A DNA stretch of 64,000 nt, from NCBI GenBank assembly GCA_036346225.1, contig JARFIW010001111.1, positions 682,001 through 746,000 on the forward strand, given 5' to 3'. How positions within the stretch are numbered: position 1 is the first letter of the stretch; every line of letters starts with the position of its first letter. A program made the position numbers and the translations under genes. This DNA comes from Platerodrilus igneus. Lineage: Eukaryota; Arthropoda; Insecta; Coleoptera; Lycidae. This document shows, piece after piece, positions 33,487 through 44,570 of the stretch. Below the pieces are notes generated by a model that was not told the DNA's origin, did not search any database, and saw nothing but the letters and a program-made list of their open reading frames with translations.

Positions 33487-34664
33487 CTACCCCTTTCCTA
33501 AAAGAAAAAAATCTTTTATAACAAAAATATTTTAAGAAAAAAAACAAAAGATTTTTTTTTATTTTATAAGAACTTTTATTAAACTCCTAACTGACATTAC
33601 AAATATTTACTAAACATCATACTTAACGAATTAGAATTACTTATCTAATCAACATCCAGTATAACTACGAAAGTTATGAAAACGAGAGGGACTAATATAT
33701 ACAAATTTGAGTGTGCCGGTAACTACGTGTACCAAACGTCCATTGGGAGACAAAATCGGGGAGTCACAACCGGTATAAGTCAAAATCAAAAAAAGTCAAA
33801 TTAAAAAGTCAAACACTCCACGGGACAAAAAAATTAATCCAAGTTTAAATTTAAAGGAACTCTTTTATTAGAGCAAGAATTTTTTTACTCCTACCGAAGC
33901 CAGTATCTACTAACTATAACTAAACACAACACAAATTATCCAAACTTTCCAAAAATAACAACTCCACTTCCTGGAGCTCAAGCAACTTTATCAACCAAAA
34001 AGGACGCTACCATATCAAAACAGCATCATAATACAAAATATTATCAGCTCAAAGTGATAATCAAAACCAAAGTAAACTAACCAACAGGTTACTTACAACA
34101 ATGGAGGTGAGTGCACATCACCACTATAACTCAAAGTGCTAGAAGTTTTGTTTTTACGAAACTTAAATTTCTACACAAATATTTCTCAAACCAAAACTCT
34201 GAATACAAAACCGAACCAGTCATGGCTGAAATCTCCTTCACTCTACTGATTATCCTATCACTAATTTTCAAACATCATCACCTATTAGCGATGGATCAAA
34301 TGGTGAGGTTCACCATGCAAATCTCTGACCTTATCAAACAAAAATTAAAGAAAGGTCGAAATCAAGGGAAAGAATATGCCAATATTCTCTCTACCTAAAT
34401 ATGTAGAAATCAGGACTAACAATTTATATAGTCAACTTATTTCTACTTTCTAATAATATCTTCTATTAACGCGCGACACACTTAATTAGTATGTACATCA
34501 ATGTACATTACAAAACTACTATACAAAATTTTGACTACAAGTTTCCATATCCATACAAAATTTTCCAAACAAAACAAGTTGCAAAAGGACAGTCTTCATT
34601 TAGTATAAGTTAAAACCATACTAAATCAAAAATCAGAACAAAACGAAACAAGCAAACAACTGAT
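33487..34664 (-). other. 3' non-coding part of nested element
   Basis: Purine tract at 33487-33498 (- strand sense), then AT-rich sequence with no recognised gene. The 95-codon + strand frame at 34111 has no family signature. Confidence 0.5.
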
Positions 34665-34830
34665 TTACTTATAATCAAAGAAATGACTGAACTGGAACTC
34701 ATCTTCAGGATCATCATTTTCATCTAGATCTGATGCAGCAAAGGGCTTTAAGTCCTTAACATGCCATTTTCCGGCTTTAGAATCATCAATAAAAAAACTA
34801 ATCACGACGATAGCTAACAAAAAAAATATT
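34665..34830 (-). pseudogene. Integrase C-terminal remnant of nested element
   Basis: On the - strand a short frame reads VVISFFIDDSKAGKWHVKDL, then KPF, an acidic DLDENDDPEDE segment and a stop at 34665-34667. V-x-I-S-F-x-x-DDSK-x-G-x-WHVKDLKP is a C-terminal signature of some insect gypsy pol proteins. Everything upstream in pol is missing or scrambled. Confidence 0.6.
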
Positions 34831-35260
34831 AGTGTTCAGGTACACTCTCACCCTAATACCAACCGAACTGTCGAAACAACTACAATGCTTTACAACGCCT
34901 AAATTTGCTAGAATGACAAACCCTCTACGAGTCTCACCTAGACTAACAATCAAAAATTACATCAACTCAAAAAGTTATGATGCAAAAATTACTTGAGCGA
35001 CTAACTCACCTCGAGTCTCGTCTAGACTTACGTAATGCTGAGCGACCAACTCTTCCTAAGTCTCGTCTAGACCAACATACTGCTGAGCGACCAACCACGA
35101 CGACAAGTTCCGCCTAGACTAAATTGCGTTGCAATGCCGATCTAAATAAAAAATCTGCTATCAAAAACAAAAACATGCCTATGCACAAGAGCAATTCTCA
35201 AATGATACGACGACAGCTCAAACCGATGTACCCTTAAAAATAGAATTCGTAGTATTATTA

Positions 35261-35398
35261 TCAAATTCGGACAAAAATGTTCTTTATTGACTCGAGCGAA
35301 TTAAACAACCAGGTTCTTTCACTTATTACACCTCTATTCCTAAGTTCATATTCCAGTTCCTCTTTAAGTAAACAAACAATTTGGAATTTTTCAGACAT
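35261..35398 (-). pseudogene. Gag N-terminal remnant of nested element
   Basis: 45 codons from ATG at 35398: begins MSEKFQIVCLLKEELEYELR then NRGV. It resembles the short SAP-like N-terminal helix pair seen at the start of many insect gypsy gags. It stops at 35261 and the rest of gag is absent. Confidence 0.5.
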
Positions 35399-35686
35399 GA
35401 TTGCGATAGTCTAATATTTTAATGAAATTAAATTGATAAATCTAAATGATTTAAGCCTTACGAAAATTGTCAAAACAAATTCGGGCAACGAAAGGTCAAA
35501 GTCAAAAAGTGAATTTGGTAAAAATAGGTTTTTGCCAAAACAATATCAAATAAAATCTTTATTGGGTCAAAATAAAATTAAAGTTAAAAATAAATTTGAC
35601 TAAGGTAATTAACTGACTGAAGGAAGGCCAATGTCTCGACTAAATTTGTGCCAAAACAAATTTCAAGAACAATAGTAAATTTAAGC

Positions 35687-35830
35687 AAACAAATTTCGAA
35701 GCAAAATAAATTTTGAGCAAACAAATTTCGAAGCAAAATAAATTTTGAGCAAACAAATTTCGAAGCAAAATAAATTTTGAGCAAACAAATTTCAAAGCAA
35801 AATAAATTTTGAGCAAACAAATTTCGAAGC
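35687..35830. repeat. 32-bp tandem repeat
   Basis: About 4.5 copies of a 32-bp unit (CAAATTTCGAAGCAAAATAA plus ATTTTGAGCAAA), nearly identical, directly inside the 5' LTR/PBS of the nested element. Confidence 0.95.
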
Positions 35831-35850
35831 CCTACACGTTGCGGCGTCAC
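35829..35850 (-). promoter_or_regulatory. Primer-binding-site-like module of nested element
   Basis: On the - strand GTGACGCCGCAACGTGTAGG follows the 5' LTR end AAACGTTTCA. It matches the PBS-like modules at 38814, 41364 and 52880. Confidence 0.6.
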
Positions 35851-37496
35851 TGAAACGTTTTTTATTGCACGCCCCACGTTGTTTTTTGTTTTATGGGCAT
35901 GGTAACCTAATGATAGGACGTTGCCTTCTTTAACAAAAATATGTCTTATAAGAAATAAAATGTTGCTCCTATAGAAAACTTATTTTTCTTAATGGGCGCC
36001 ACCATGTCCTGAGATAATTACGATAATAGCAAAGCACAGTTCTAAGGGCGGACGTGGAAACCCAAAGATAAAATGATCGCCCTCGTTAACAAAAACCTGT
36101 CTTAACAAAATGAGACGCAGCTCCTGTAAGAAATTGCAAAGATTAAATAAATAAAAAAGTAGAACACCATTTGTGTCCTATAAAAGTATATAAAAATAAA
36201 AAAATGTATATCCAATATGGTATTGGCACAACATTATTACTCAAGAATTCTACCTGTTTGTGTATTTAGATTTGATCGCATTTGACCAAAATACAAGTCT
36301 TAAATTTGAACTAATTGTTTACTAAAAAAACTCTTTTAAAATATCGGAACTTGTAACAAGAAAAAAATTGTCATTATCAACTACATCAAAGTTAAAGTTT
36401 TGACTTTTTTTTAAAACAACCAACTATACTTTAAATATGAACCTGTTATAAATATTAAAGTGATAATAATTTGTAAGCATAACACACTGAATTACGTTCT
36501 AACCTGGGCAGATCTTTTCAGGTAGATTACAATTACTAGAATCTTACATAACGTGGATTTGAACTTTCATATTTACGTTTAATAATTTATGTATAGATAA
36601 AAGCTGATCACAAAAATAGGAATGTTTTGTTTAAATTCCATTACAGCTGCACAAAGCATCTGCTTTCAAGACAACATCTGTCAACTGTGCAAAACAAAAA
36701 AATATGACGTCGAAAACATACGTTGAAATTATCGAAGGTTTATATGGAACAAAGCTTGTTATTATAGAAAGCTAATCTGACAAAATTTTGTTCTACGGCT
36801 TATAAAACCAGTTCAACAATAATTGAAATTCACACAATTTACATGTTGTAAACATAATAGCAAGTTTACGTGCTCTAACCTTTAAAACACATGCATGAAA
36901 TATCTTATAACTAATAACGAACCAAAACTGCTTCTGTTGCTTCACGATAAATTGAGATAGAAATTTTGTTCTTCAAACAAAGTTACCAGCCATTCTAATT
37001 AGATACGGCTGCAAATTAACATCCATAATTCCTTACTAGACAAATTTCTTATTAGACAAATTTCAAATCGACTGTTCCTAAATAACGGTAATTCTAAATT
37101 TTTGGATCCTACATGCCGAATTCTACATGTTTCATTCTACGTGTCGCGCTAAATAAATTAATTCAAATTAAATTAGTTCGTAAAATATGTACTTTACCAA
37201 CCGTTAGTAGAAGATATCTCAATAGTTAATAATTGATGCGAAGGTTGCCAGCTTCTAGCCGAAAATACATCTTAATAAAGCTGTTGCCAGCGGCCGACTA
37301 ACTTGTCGAAACTAGAACCGAGTGGTCGGGACGTTAGAGGCGTGGAATACGAAATAAACAACTAGAGATGCGCTTGGAAATAGATTTATGTGACACATAT
37401 ATTAATATAAGTAGATCAATAAGGAACAATGCACGCCTAGCGCATTATTTTTGTAATTCAATGCAAATAATTATTACTGAAAATAAAAATGTTACA
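35851..37496 (-). repeat. 5' LTR of nested element
   Basis: 1,646 bp. The outer 144 bp (35851-35994) differ from the other LTR but are themselves similar to sequence further inside the LTR (about 36080-36135), i.e. a diverged internal duplication. Confidence 0.85.
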
Positions 37497-38693
37497 CTGG
37501 TATGTAAAATTATTTCCCCGTCTTGCGTAGTTGTCCCGTCGTTTAAATCTTACAGCATTAACTTGTCTTTCTCTACTTTCCCTAGGTCGTCCACTGTTAA
37601 CGTCATCGTACCTTTGCAGGTACTCCAGAAACATCTCTCTGTCCACAATATTCTGCAACGCTACGTGTTGCCTCACCTCAACTTCAAAATGTCGTGATAA
37701 GTATTTGATAATCTGTCGGTCCGTCAGTGGTGGATTAAGTTGTTTAGCTATGCTATACTTTCGTATAGCATATTGCTCCCTACTTCCTGAAAATTCTCCT
37801 TTAAATTTACCCGTGATCAAATCGTCTCTTACCTGGTCCTGTCTGTGATCACGCCAGAAATATTTCAAAAACCTGTCCTCAAAGTCAGTGTAAGTGTCAA
37901 TTTCTTGTCCAATTAAATTGTACCAAGCTTCAGCATGGTCTTTTAGTAAAGCTTTCACAACATTTAGTTTCGCCTGTTCATCATATAAATTATTTATTAA
38001 ACCTCTAATGTTATTAATAAATATTTAAGGGTTAACTCTACTATCCCCATAAAATTTAATTTGTTGCTCTAATGACATATTACCTGTTACAAATCTTGGA
38101 CCATCCCCCATTAAAGTTGCTACATTCTGTTTAATCCCTGTCACTTCTCTCTCTACCCGGCCTAACTGATCCTTACACGAGTCCGTTACCTCAGTCATTT
38201 TAGCATTAATCTCGTCCTCACAGAAAATTCATACATCAGTCCTTAATTGTCCCATTTCCTGATTTAAACCTCTAATATCACTCTCATTTTTATCTACCCT
38301 ATTTTCAACTTCCTCCATTTTTACCGTCAAACTATTTTTAAAATCTGAAAATTCTCTCGTCGATTTTTCTATTTTATCCCCAAATTCCTGGCTTAATTGG
38401 CCAAATTTTTTATTCGATTCAGCACTCATCTGCTCCAATTTTCGATTCGAGTCCTCTCTAACCCCGCTTAACGTCTCACTCATCTGATCAAATTTCTTAT
38501 TTGATTCTTCCCTACTTAATCTCATTTCCTCTAGCATTCTCATCATTAATTCATTTCCAGCTTCTCCCGATTCCGTCCTCGACTGATCTCTACTACCTCC
38601 AGCTTCCTCCATTTTCGAATTTTTATCACACAAGGCACTGTCGTCACTTCCAATTCCCACTCCTTGACTCCTTAACCACTCCTTTCTTAGCAT
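37497..38693 (-). pseudogene. N-terminal and capsid part of long-LTR element gag
   Basis: Starts MLRKEWLRSQGVGIGSDDSA at 38693. Residues about 45-150 form a strong coiled coil with an internal 18-20 residue repeat (ESNKKFDQMSETL, DSNRKLEQM, ESNKKFGQLSQEF). After a frameshift near 38225 and a stop near 38023 the capsid region follows (37958-37501): HAEAWYNLIGQEIDTYTDFE, FLKYFWRDHRQDQVRDDLI, YAIRKYSIAKQLNPPLTDRQ, typical of retrotransposon gag. The frame is then cut by the nested element at 37496 and resumes at 31776. Confidence 0.82.
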
Positions 38694-38813
38694 ACGTTCA
38701 GCTCACTCCCACACACACTCAAAATATTCTTAAATTTATACAAAGCAACAGACTCTCCCTCTCTCAGATTGCCAGTTTCCTGGAATAAAATTGCTAAAAT
38801 TTTACCTGGCGCT

Positions 38814-38919
38814 CGAGCCTCACGTTCGGGTCGCCATAAATTGTCGTGTACCCCTATAAGACCTCGCCAGAGTAAAAAAAAACATTCGAGCCCCAACGTT
38901 GGGCCGTTATAAATTGCCG
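38814..38919 (-). repeat. Double PBS-like leader of the long-LTR element
   Basis: Two copies (38814-38848 and 38887-38919) of LTR end plus PBS. On the - strand these read GTACACGACAATTTA then TGGCGACCCGAACGTGAGGC, and CACGGCAATTTA then TAACGGCCCAACGTTGGGGC. The copy touching the LTR is the more degenerate one; the distal copy has the canonical TGGCGACC start. Confidence 0.75.
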
Positions 38920-40895
38920 TGTACCTTCGCTCTGGCTCAGTAGATTCGAAAATTTATTAATTTACCAAAATCGAAAATTTCACAAAATAGAAAATTTTCA
39001 AAAAAAAATTTCTTACCCGGATTCCTGCTTCATCAACTTTGATTTCTTCAACAGCTCCCTGGCTAGCTCAGCTGTGCTTCCTCTTGAATACCTAGATTTA
39101 CTATCATGCTCTGTACCGTTCACACACACCATTCAATAAAACCACCAAATAATACAACAATCATACAAAATTTATTTACCACTATTTACAAATAATAATT
39201 CAAGATTATGTACATTTCGGTGCTCAAGTTACACCTCAATAAATTCTATCTTTGTAAAGTCTTGGATTTTAAATTGAAATATCAAACACATTTAATGTAA
39301 CAGGAGTAAATGGGCCCTGAATAATACCTTATTTTTTTAATTATAATTATTTCTAATTAGTACACTTTGGAGTAGGGTGAGCTCATGATAACCTAGTTTT
39401 TTTTAATGTATGCTTTCTACTTGGCATACTCTTACTACAAACACAAAAAAAAAACATGTACTCTTAGCAATAAAAATTAAATTCATGAGGAACGTTAATA
39501 AGCTTTACGTACACCTTTAGATTTATATTCAAATACCATAATAAAAGTTAGTTATACGTATTCTTTTCAATACGCAAAATAACGAAAAATACCATCAAAG
39601 CTCACTTTCACACATCACAAATAATCTTCACAGTTTATAAAAAAACATCAAATTTTAATGCGTTACCTGGAAAAACTTGAAGATTCCATCTCTGTTGACG
39701 ATGTACTATGTTCCTGAACCCTCGGTCTCGTAGTTATGCGCTGCTTGCCGCCTCCAGCTATTTATAGATGAACACCATCTACGTTGCGCTGCATGCTACT
39801 CATTCAAGGTCCATCTCAATAACCAAATCCAAGTATAGTACACTTGTTATTATTGCAGAATTTAATTTACTTCACGTTACGAGCTTGTTACAGTATACGT
39901 TGTACCTTAGTTAAATATAAATAAACTCGACACTATCCACGTTCAAAGTATAAGGCCACAACCATCTAACACTGTACTATTTAATTTATAAATTTTAATA
40001 CCTACAAGCTCGTTAGTAGATTTTTGAATTACGATGCAAATTACAGAAGTCAAAGGGAGCCTTAATAACTCCCCTTTCATATTTATAGGATTCAAAATGT
40101 AACCTCTCCGAACCCTCTTAACGCGAAATATTTAATTGAACTAACTCTTTCTTCAAATTTTGTATAACCGTTTTCAAGCTCCCCGAAATTTAGCTCGTCG
40201 CTACGCTATTTTCCGACAAACCAGCATTCATCTGTCCCGTGCTCGTCTGTTATACAACTAACTATTTAGACCAATGATACCTTTCAGTGACGTCTTGAAA
40301 CCCCGCCTGTATTAGCTCTATTCCTCTCTTATGCATATTAGATGTTTCCTTTTAACCTTGTTTGAGTGGTGGAAAATCGATATTACTGTCCGCGTGCTAT
40401 CTACCCCACGTGGAGTTGTATACGTGCTTTGCGACTGTCGGTTGACCAAAATTCTTTGAAACTTGCTTGTTATCTACAAAAATAAGGGGAACATGACCTT
40501 TCCAAAACATGCAGGTGTTCAATTAACGATCGTTTTAAAATAACATTTTTAGGAGTTTGCGTTTCAAGGTATTTCATATATTCGATGTCTGTTTGTTTGT
40601 TAGTAAAGCGTTTCGCCTTGGAATTATCGATTTTTCACGCTCTTATGCGTTTTCTGACGTTATAACCATTGAATTAAACTGAATTAAATTAAGTAATAAT
40701 TTCTATTGGCCTATACACTTTATTTTCTTTACGAACCTACGAATTTTTAATCCCTAATTATAAAATTCTGTTAATACTCGATACTTTAAATTAAATAAAT
40801 GAAATAACTTTCGCACGTAAATTATGGTTGTTTCCTCTATACAGGGTGTTTGAAATTGCATTGATTATACCCAAATTTAACCCTTTAAATCCACT

Positions 40896-40898
<3 letters not shown>
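38915..40898 (-). repeat. 5' LTR of the long-LTR element
   Basis: 1,984 bp, uninterrupted. It ends at CCACTACA and is followed immediately by (TA)n. Confidence 0.95.

Positions 40899-40928
<30 letters not shown>
40899..40928. repeat. (TA)n, SINE-B tail and LTR target
   Basis: TA tract joining the 5' LTR of the long-LTR element to a - strand SINE-B body. Confidence 0.95.
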
Positions 40929-40931
<3 letters not shown>

Positions 40932-41303
40932 GTAGTTAATTACACAAGGTAAGCCCAAATGATTATTTCAAATCGAGCTAGTAATTGAAAGATGGTAATT
41001 TTGAGCGTAGCTTCCTGTCTGTAACTGACATAAGTCAAAAACTTGACAATGTCAGATGTGATCGACAAAAATGCCAAACGTAATTGAAAGTTAGGTTTAT
41101 GTATAGTTGTGTACACGATTTAAATTTCCCAATTGTCGTTATCGGTGTCGATGGCGTAATTTGTAGACGCATGGTTCCGACAAAACTAAGATACAGGCCA
41201 AGTCCTGTCTAAGACCTTATATTTTCCATCTTTCAATTACTAGCTAGATTTGAAATAATCATTTGGGCTTTGCATAATAGTTTAAGTTATTATTTCAACT
41301 TAT

Positions 41304-41307
<4 letters not shown>
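40929..41307. mobile_element. Two SINE-B copies tail-out, inverted pair
   Basis: A - strand body (40929-40998) and a + strand copy (about 41115-41307) form an inverted repeat of about 45 bp (40951-40997 with 41228-41272), each ending outward in (TA)n. The + strand copy has A box TGGCGTAATTTG and a degraded B box near 41190. Confidence 0.7.

Positions 41308-41340
<33 letters not shown>
41308..41340. repeat. (TA)n, SINE-B tail and LTR target
   Basis: TA tail of the + strand SINE-B, abutting TGCTGTG of the next LTR-leader region. Confidence 0.95.
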
Positions 41341-41342
<2 letters not shown>

Positions 41343-41570
41343 CTGTGTTTCCTGGGTAAAATTCGAGCCTCACAGATTGGGCGTCATTAATTGCTGTGAA
41401 ACTTCACCATTAATCTTAAACTAAGGTTTTCAAATCGAGCCCCAGCGTTGGGCCGTCATAAATATGCTGTGAAATGAACAAAAAGCCTCGCCAGTTTCCT
41501 GGAATAAAATCACAAAAAAATTTTATTTTGAACTCGAGCCTCACTTTTGGGCGCTACGATTTGCTGTAAT
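41341..41570 (-). repeat. Three-unit PBS-like leader array
   Basis: Three modules of the form CGAGCC(T/C)CA...TTGGGCG...TTGCTGT on the + strand at 41364-41398, 41436-41471 and 41534-41567. Each reads on the - strand as LTR end (CACAGCA), a short A/T spacer, then a PBS-like TGACGCCCA or similar. Confidence 0.75.
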
Positions 41571-43673
41571 TCTCTTCTGATAATCGCCTTTGTCCTCTTC
41601 CCGCCTCGGCTGCTCCCCTAGATAACTTACATCCTCATTCATAAAAAAACATAAACACACTCCTACCACAAACACCAACGTTTACTCTATTTACATCAAT
41701 ATTCACAATACATTAAAATTTCAAAATTAAAATTCAGCATAAATTTCAGTATCAGAAAATTTCAAGATTAAATTTGTTATCATTTTAATGTGCATCCAGA
41801 ATTAAAGTCCTTGTAGGATGCCTACTAATTAATATAACAATATATGCAGACCTGAGTCTGAGTACAAAGGGAGCATCTACCACCCCTTTACGTTAATTAA
41901 CCAGGTTCGTCTAATTGAGCTCAAAGACATTCCCAAATTTTCATCATAATCAAGAACATAAATACTAAATACTCCCTTCTACTTAAACAAGAAAATTTCA
42001 CCTTAAAATTAAAAATTTGTTGTTACTACAAATTCACTACTGTCCATTTTAAGTAAACAAATTATAAAGTTATTCAACACACACCAAAACATCAAAAATC
42101 GAACAACAAAGCATAAGTTACCTGAAGATTAATGCACTCGTGGCTCCAATGTACATCGTCCTTTGTTAATCACACCATTCCAACTGGGTTATGTTTAGGT
42201 CCTCGCATTACTGGTCGCCTTTAAAAATTTTCTACACCACCATTCATCTAAAGTTGTTTCAGGGCTTTTCCGGAACTCATCTGTGTATATCTGAATCTTG
42301 TTTTGTGATCCAGTCACGTTTACGAATCATTTAATTATTAACACCCCCGAAAATAGCAAAGAAATTCATACTTCTTTCACGCTATACGCCAAAACTGCCT
42401 ACTTTTGTTTATTCATTTATCGTTACAATTTCGATAGTTGGTAGAGTGATACTCGCCAATATAACTAGACTTTATTACCTTGTATCTTCTTTTCTAAATG
42501 CACTAACTAACTTTCATCGTAGCACGTAAAGAGCAAACTGTTTTAAAGTGTTCAATAATTACCAAAATATAAGAGCAAACTGTTTAAAGTATTAAATCAA
42601 AATTGTAAATGTAAAAGCACTTTTTAAAGCATCGAATCATCAAAAATCTAAGAGAGCGAAACTGTTTAAAGTCCGGGTTTATATAAGAGCCCGCCCGTAC
42701 GTCGGTTTTGTCCCCAAAACGGACAATTCTTAGAATTTCGCATTCTACGTTCCCTTTTCGATAGTCGGGCACGCGATTCTTATTAAATTTGCACTCGCGC
42801 CAGTTAAATCTCAGAAATTTTTCACACGGCCCGCAACCACGTCCGAGAATAACCAATTAATTTTGTATCGAAATCGTTACGTTAACATCTCCCATATCTG
42901 CATCTGATTACAACCAATCGTTTTCTCGTGACGTTGCTCAAATCACGCCCTTTAATTATTAGTGTCTCTGCTTGACGCATTTTCTCTTTCCTTTTCTACC
43001 TTGGTCTTAGTGGTGCAAATCGATACTCTTTCTTATCGGCTGTGTACAATCCACGTGGACTGTTAAATAACCCACTTTATTAGCATTTCCCGTGAATATT
43101 AAGCGACGGTTTCTCCAACCTTCTCTGTAACCATTTGTTATCTACGAAATTTAAGCAGAACGTGACTTTTAAAAATACGCAGGTGTTCAAACATAATACT
43201 TCTAAATAACACTTCTACGATTTGAATACTATTGGGTTTTTACACGCTTTTATGCATATTATATGTTACTAACGGTTCAATTAACTCCAATTAAAACAAT
43301 AATGAATGGCGTTGACTTTTACCCTTTAATTTTTAGTGAATCCTAATTAAACATTAATTATTATTTGTACCTTTTGTTTAATACCGATTACTTAAAATTG
43401 AGTTAATTAATATAAATTTTGCACGTAATTTCTATTTGATTCTTTACTTGGAAATTAAAATTAAGCATTTTAATTCTGCTTCTTTTTATATAAAGCGTCT
43501 AGTAAATAATTTAACTCCCTTATTTTTAATGAAACGAATGAATTTTTATGCTTCACGGTTTTAATAACGCGTATTATCTAATAAAATTCCTTATACACGG
43601 TGATTAAAATTATTTGATGTAATTAATTAATTTTCTACCCTGGTCTAAATTTGAGTAATATATATAATATATA

Positions 43674-43675
<2 letters not shown>
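41571..43675 (-). repeat. Diverged LTR related to the long-LTR element
   Basis: Order and scattered blocks match 38915-40898: CGGCTGCTCCCCTAGATAAC, AAGTTACCTGAAGATTAATG, CTACGAAATTTAAGCAGAACG, and the end TATACACGGTG. It lies between (TA)n tracts. The 90-codon - strand frame at 42584-42856 has no recognisable family. Confidence 0.6.
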
Positions 43676-43721
<46 letters not shown>

Positions 43722-43736
43722 CAGCGAATAAGATGA

Positions 43737-43787
<51 letters not shown>

Positions 43788-43865
43788 TAATAATAATAAT
43801 AATAATAGTAATACGTTAGTATTTATCAACTTAACTTGTGCAATTAACTATATATTTATATATAT
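43676..43865. repeat. (TA)n, (AAT)n and SINE-B 3' fragment
   Basis: (TA)n 43676-43719; SINE-B words AGCGAATAAGATGAAATAA at 43721 running into (AAT)n at 43737-43807; then GTTAGTATTTATCAACTTAA and a second TA-rich tail to 43865. A SINE-B 3' end expanded by a trinucleotide repeat. Confidence 0.8.
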
Positions 43866-44562
43866 TGCTATGATAATAGGGTTATTTAGGGGTATATAAA
43901 GTCATAAGGGTCGCACACTACATGTAAATAACACTAAAAGCTAAAAAACTAAACAATTTTATCATAAAAAGTACGTAATTCGCAAATTATGCAAAGGACT
44001 AACATCTAACACTTTGTATAAAAATCACAGTAACTTTAATTAATGCAGGGAAGCTCATTCTTCAATAATACAACCACATTCAGTAAGATAAATAACTGTA
44101 CGCAATCAAATTCATTTTAAATCAGCAAAGCATGTATAAATTCTAAATAAATACGCATTAAGAGCATCGAAAGCTAGAAAATCAAGATACAAATCCTGTT
44201 AAAATAAACACGCAATAGTGCAAGGAAATAATAAAGCATCCTCGCAATAAACATCTTTCAAGACAAAGTATGGACAATAACCTATAGCACGCCTTAAACT
44301 TTGAACGAAGGACGCGGATGGAGACGTTATTTTAAATACCACACAAATTTGATAAATAATCATTACTCTTTTCTTTTTAAAAGCTTTTTACCGCACTTTT
44401 AACTTATATTCAAAAATTTATCTATATCGACGATTTCAATGTGAAACTCCACATTAGTAAGTTTTTAACTATTTTATGCCCATACAAAACGTTTCTCAAT
44501 TTTTAGTATCTTTGATAATGGTTTAAAAATAAAACCGAAAGCTTAGTTTATAATAAAGAGTA
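43866..44562 (+). repeat. LTR of TGCTATGATAA family, interrupted by hAT
   Basis: Begins TGCTATGATAATAGGGTTAT directly after TA and is homologous to 9997 onward. It is interrupted by the hAT element; the remaining part beyond it (47926-47998) ends at another (TA)n. Confidence 0.7.
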
Positions 44563-44570
44563 CACTTTAT

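Larger units (their letters stand above)
31777..37496 (-). mobile_element. Defective LTR element nested in gag
   Basis: 5,720 bp, TGAAACG...ATGTTACA on the + strand, with a 4-bp target duplication CTGG (31773-31776 and 37497-37500). LTRs are 31777-33486 and 35851-37496. The interior of about 2.4 kb holds a PBS-like module, 32-bp repeats, a 45-codon gag start and the last codons of a gypsy-type integrase, so most of gag-pol is deleted. The purine tract GGAAAGGGGTAG (- strand, 33487-33498) abuts the 3' LTR. The shared 1.5 kb of the LTRs differs at about 20 sites. Confidence 0.88.
18735..40898 (-). mobile_element. Long-LTR gag-protease retrotransposon carrying two nested elements
   Basis: Read on the - strand. 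LTRs are 18735-29740 (about 1,988 bp once the 9-kb gypsy is excluded) and 38915-40898 (1,984 bp), both TGCCGTGTACC...CCACTACA on the + strand and about 98% alike by eye. The outer flanks are (TA)n on both sides. Next to the 5' LTR is a double PBS-like leader; next to the 3' LTR the - strand sequence AGGGGGATTA is a purine tract. Without the nested elements the interior is only about 3.4 kb: gag, protease and a long purine-rich tract. No RT, RNase H or integrase is present, so the element is non-autonomous even before its frameshifts. Confidence 0.9.

Noticed and set aside
38501..38788. 95-codon + strand frame opposite the gag coiled coil
   Set aside because: Shadow of the gag frame on the other strand.
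43635..43829. Frame of poly-Leu, poly-Ile and Tyr-Ile repeats
   Set aside because: Translation of (TA)n and (AAT)n microsatellites.
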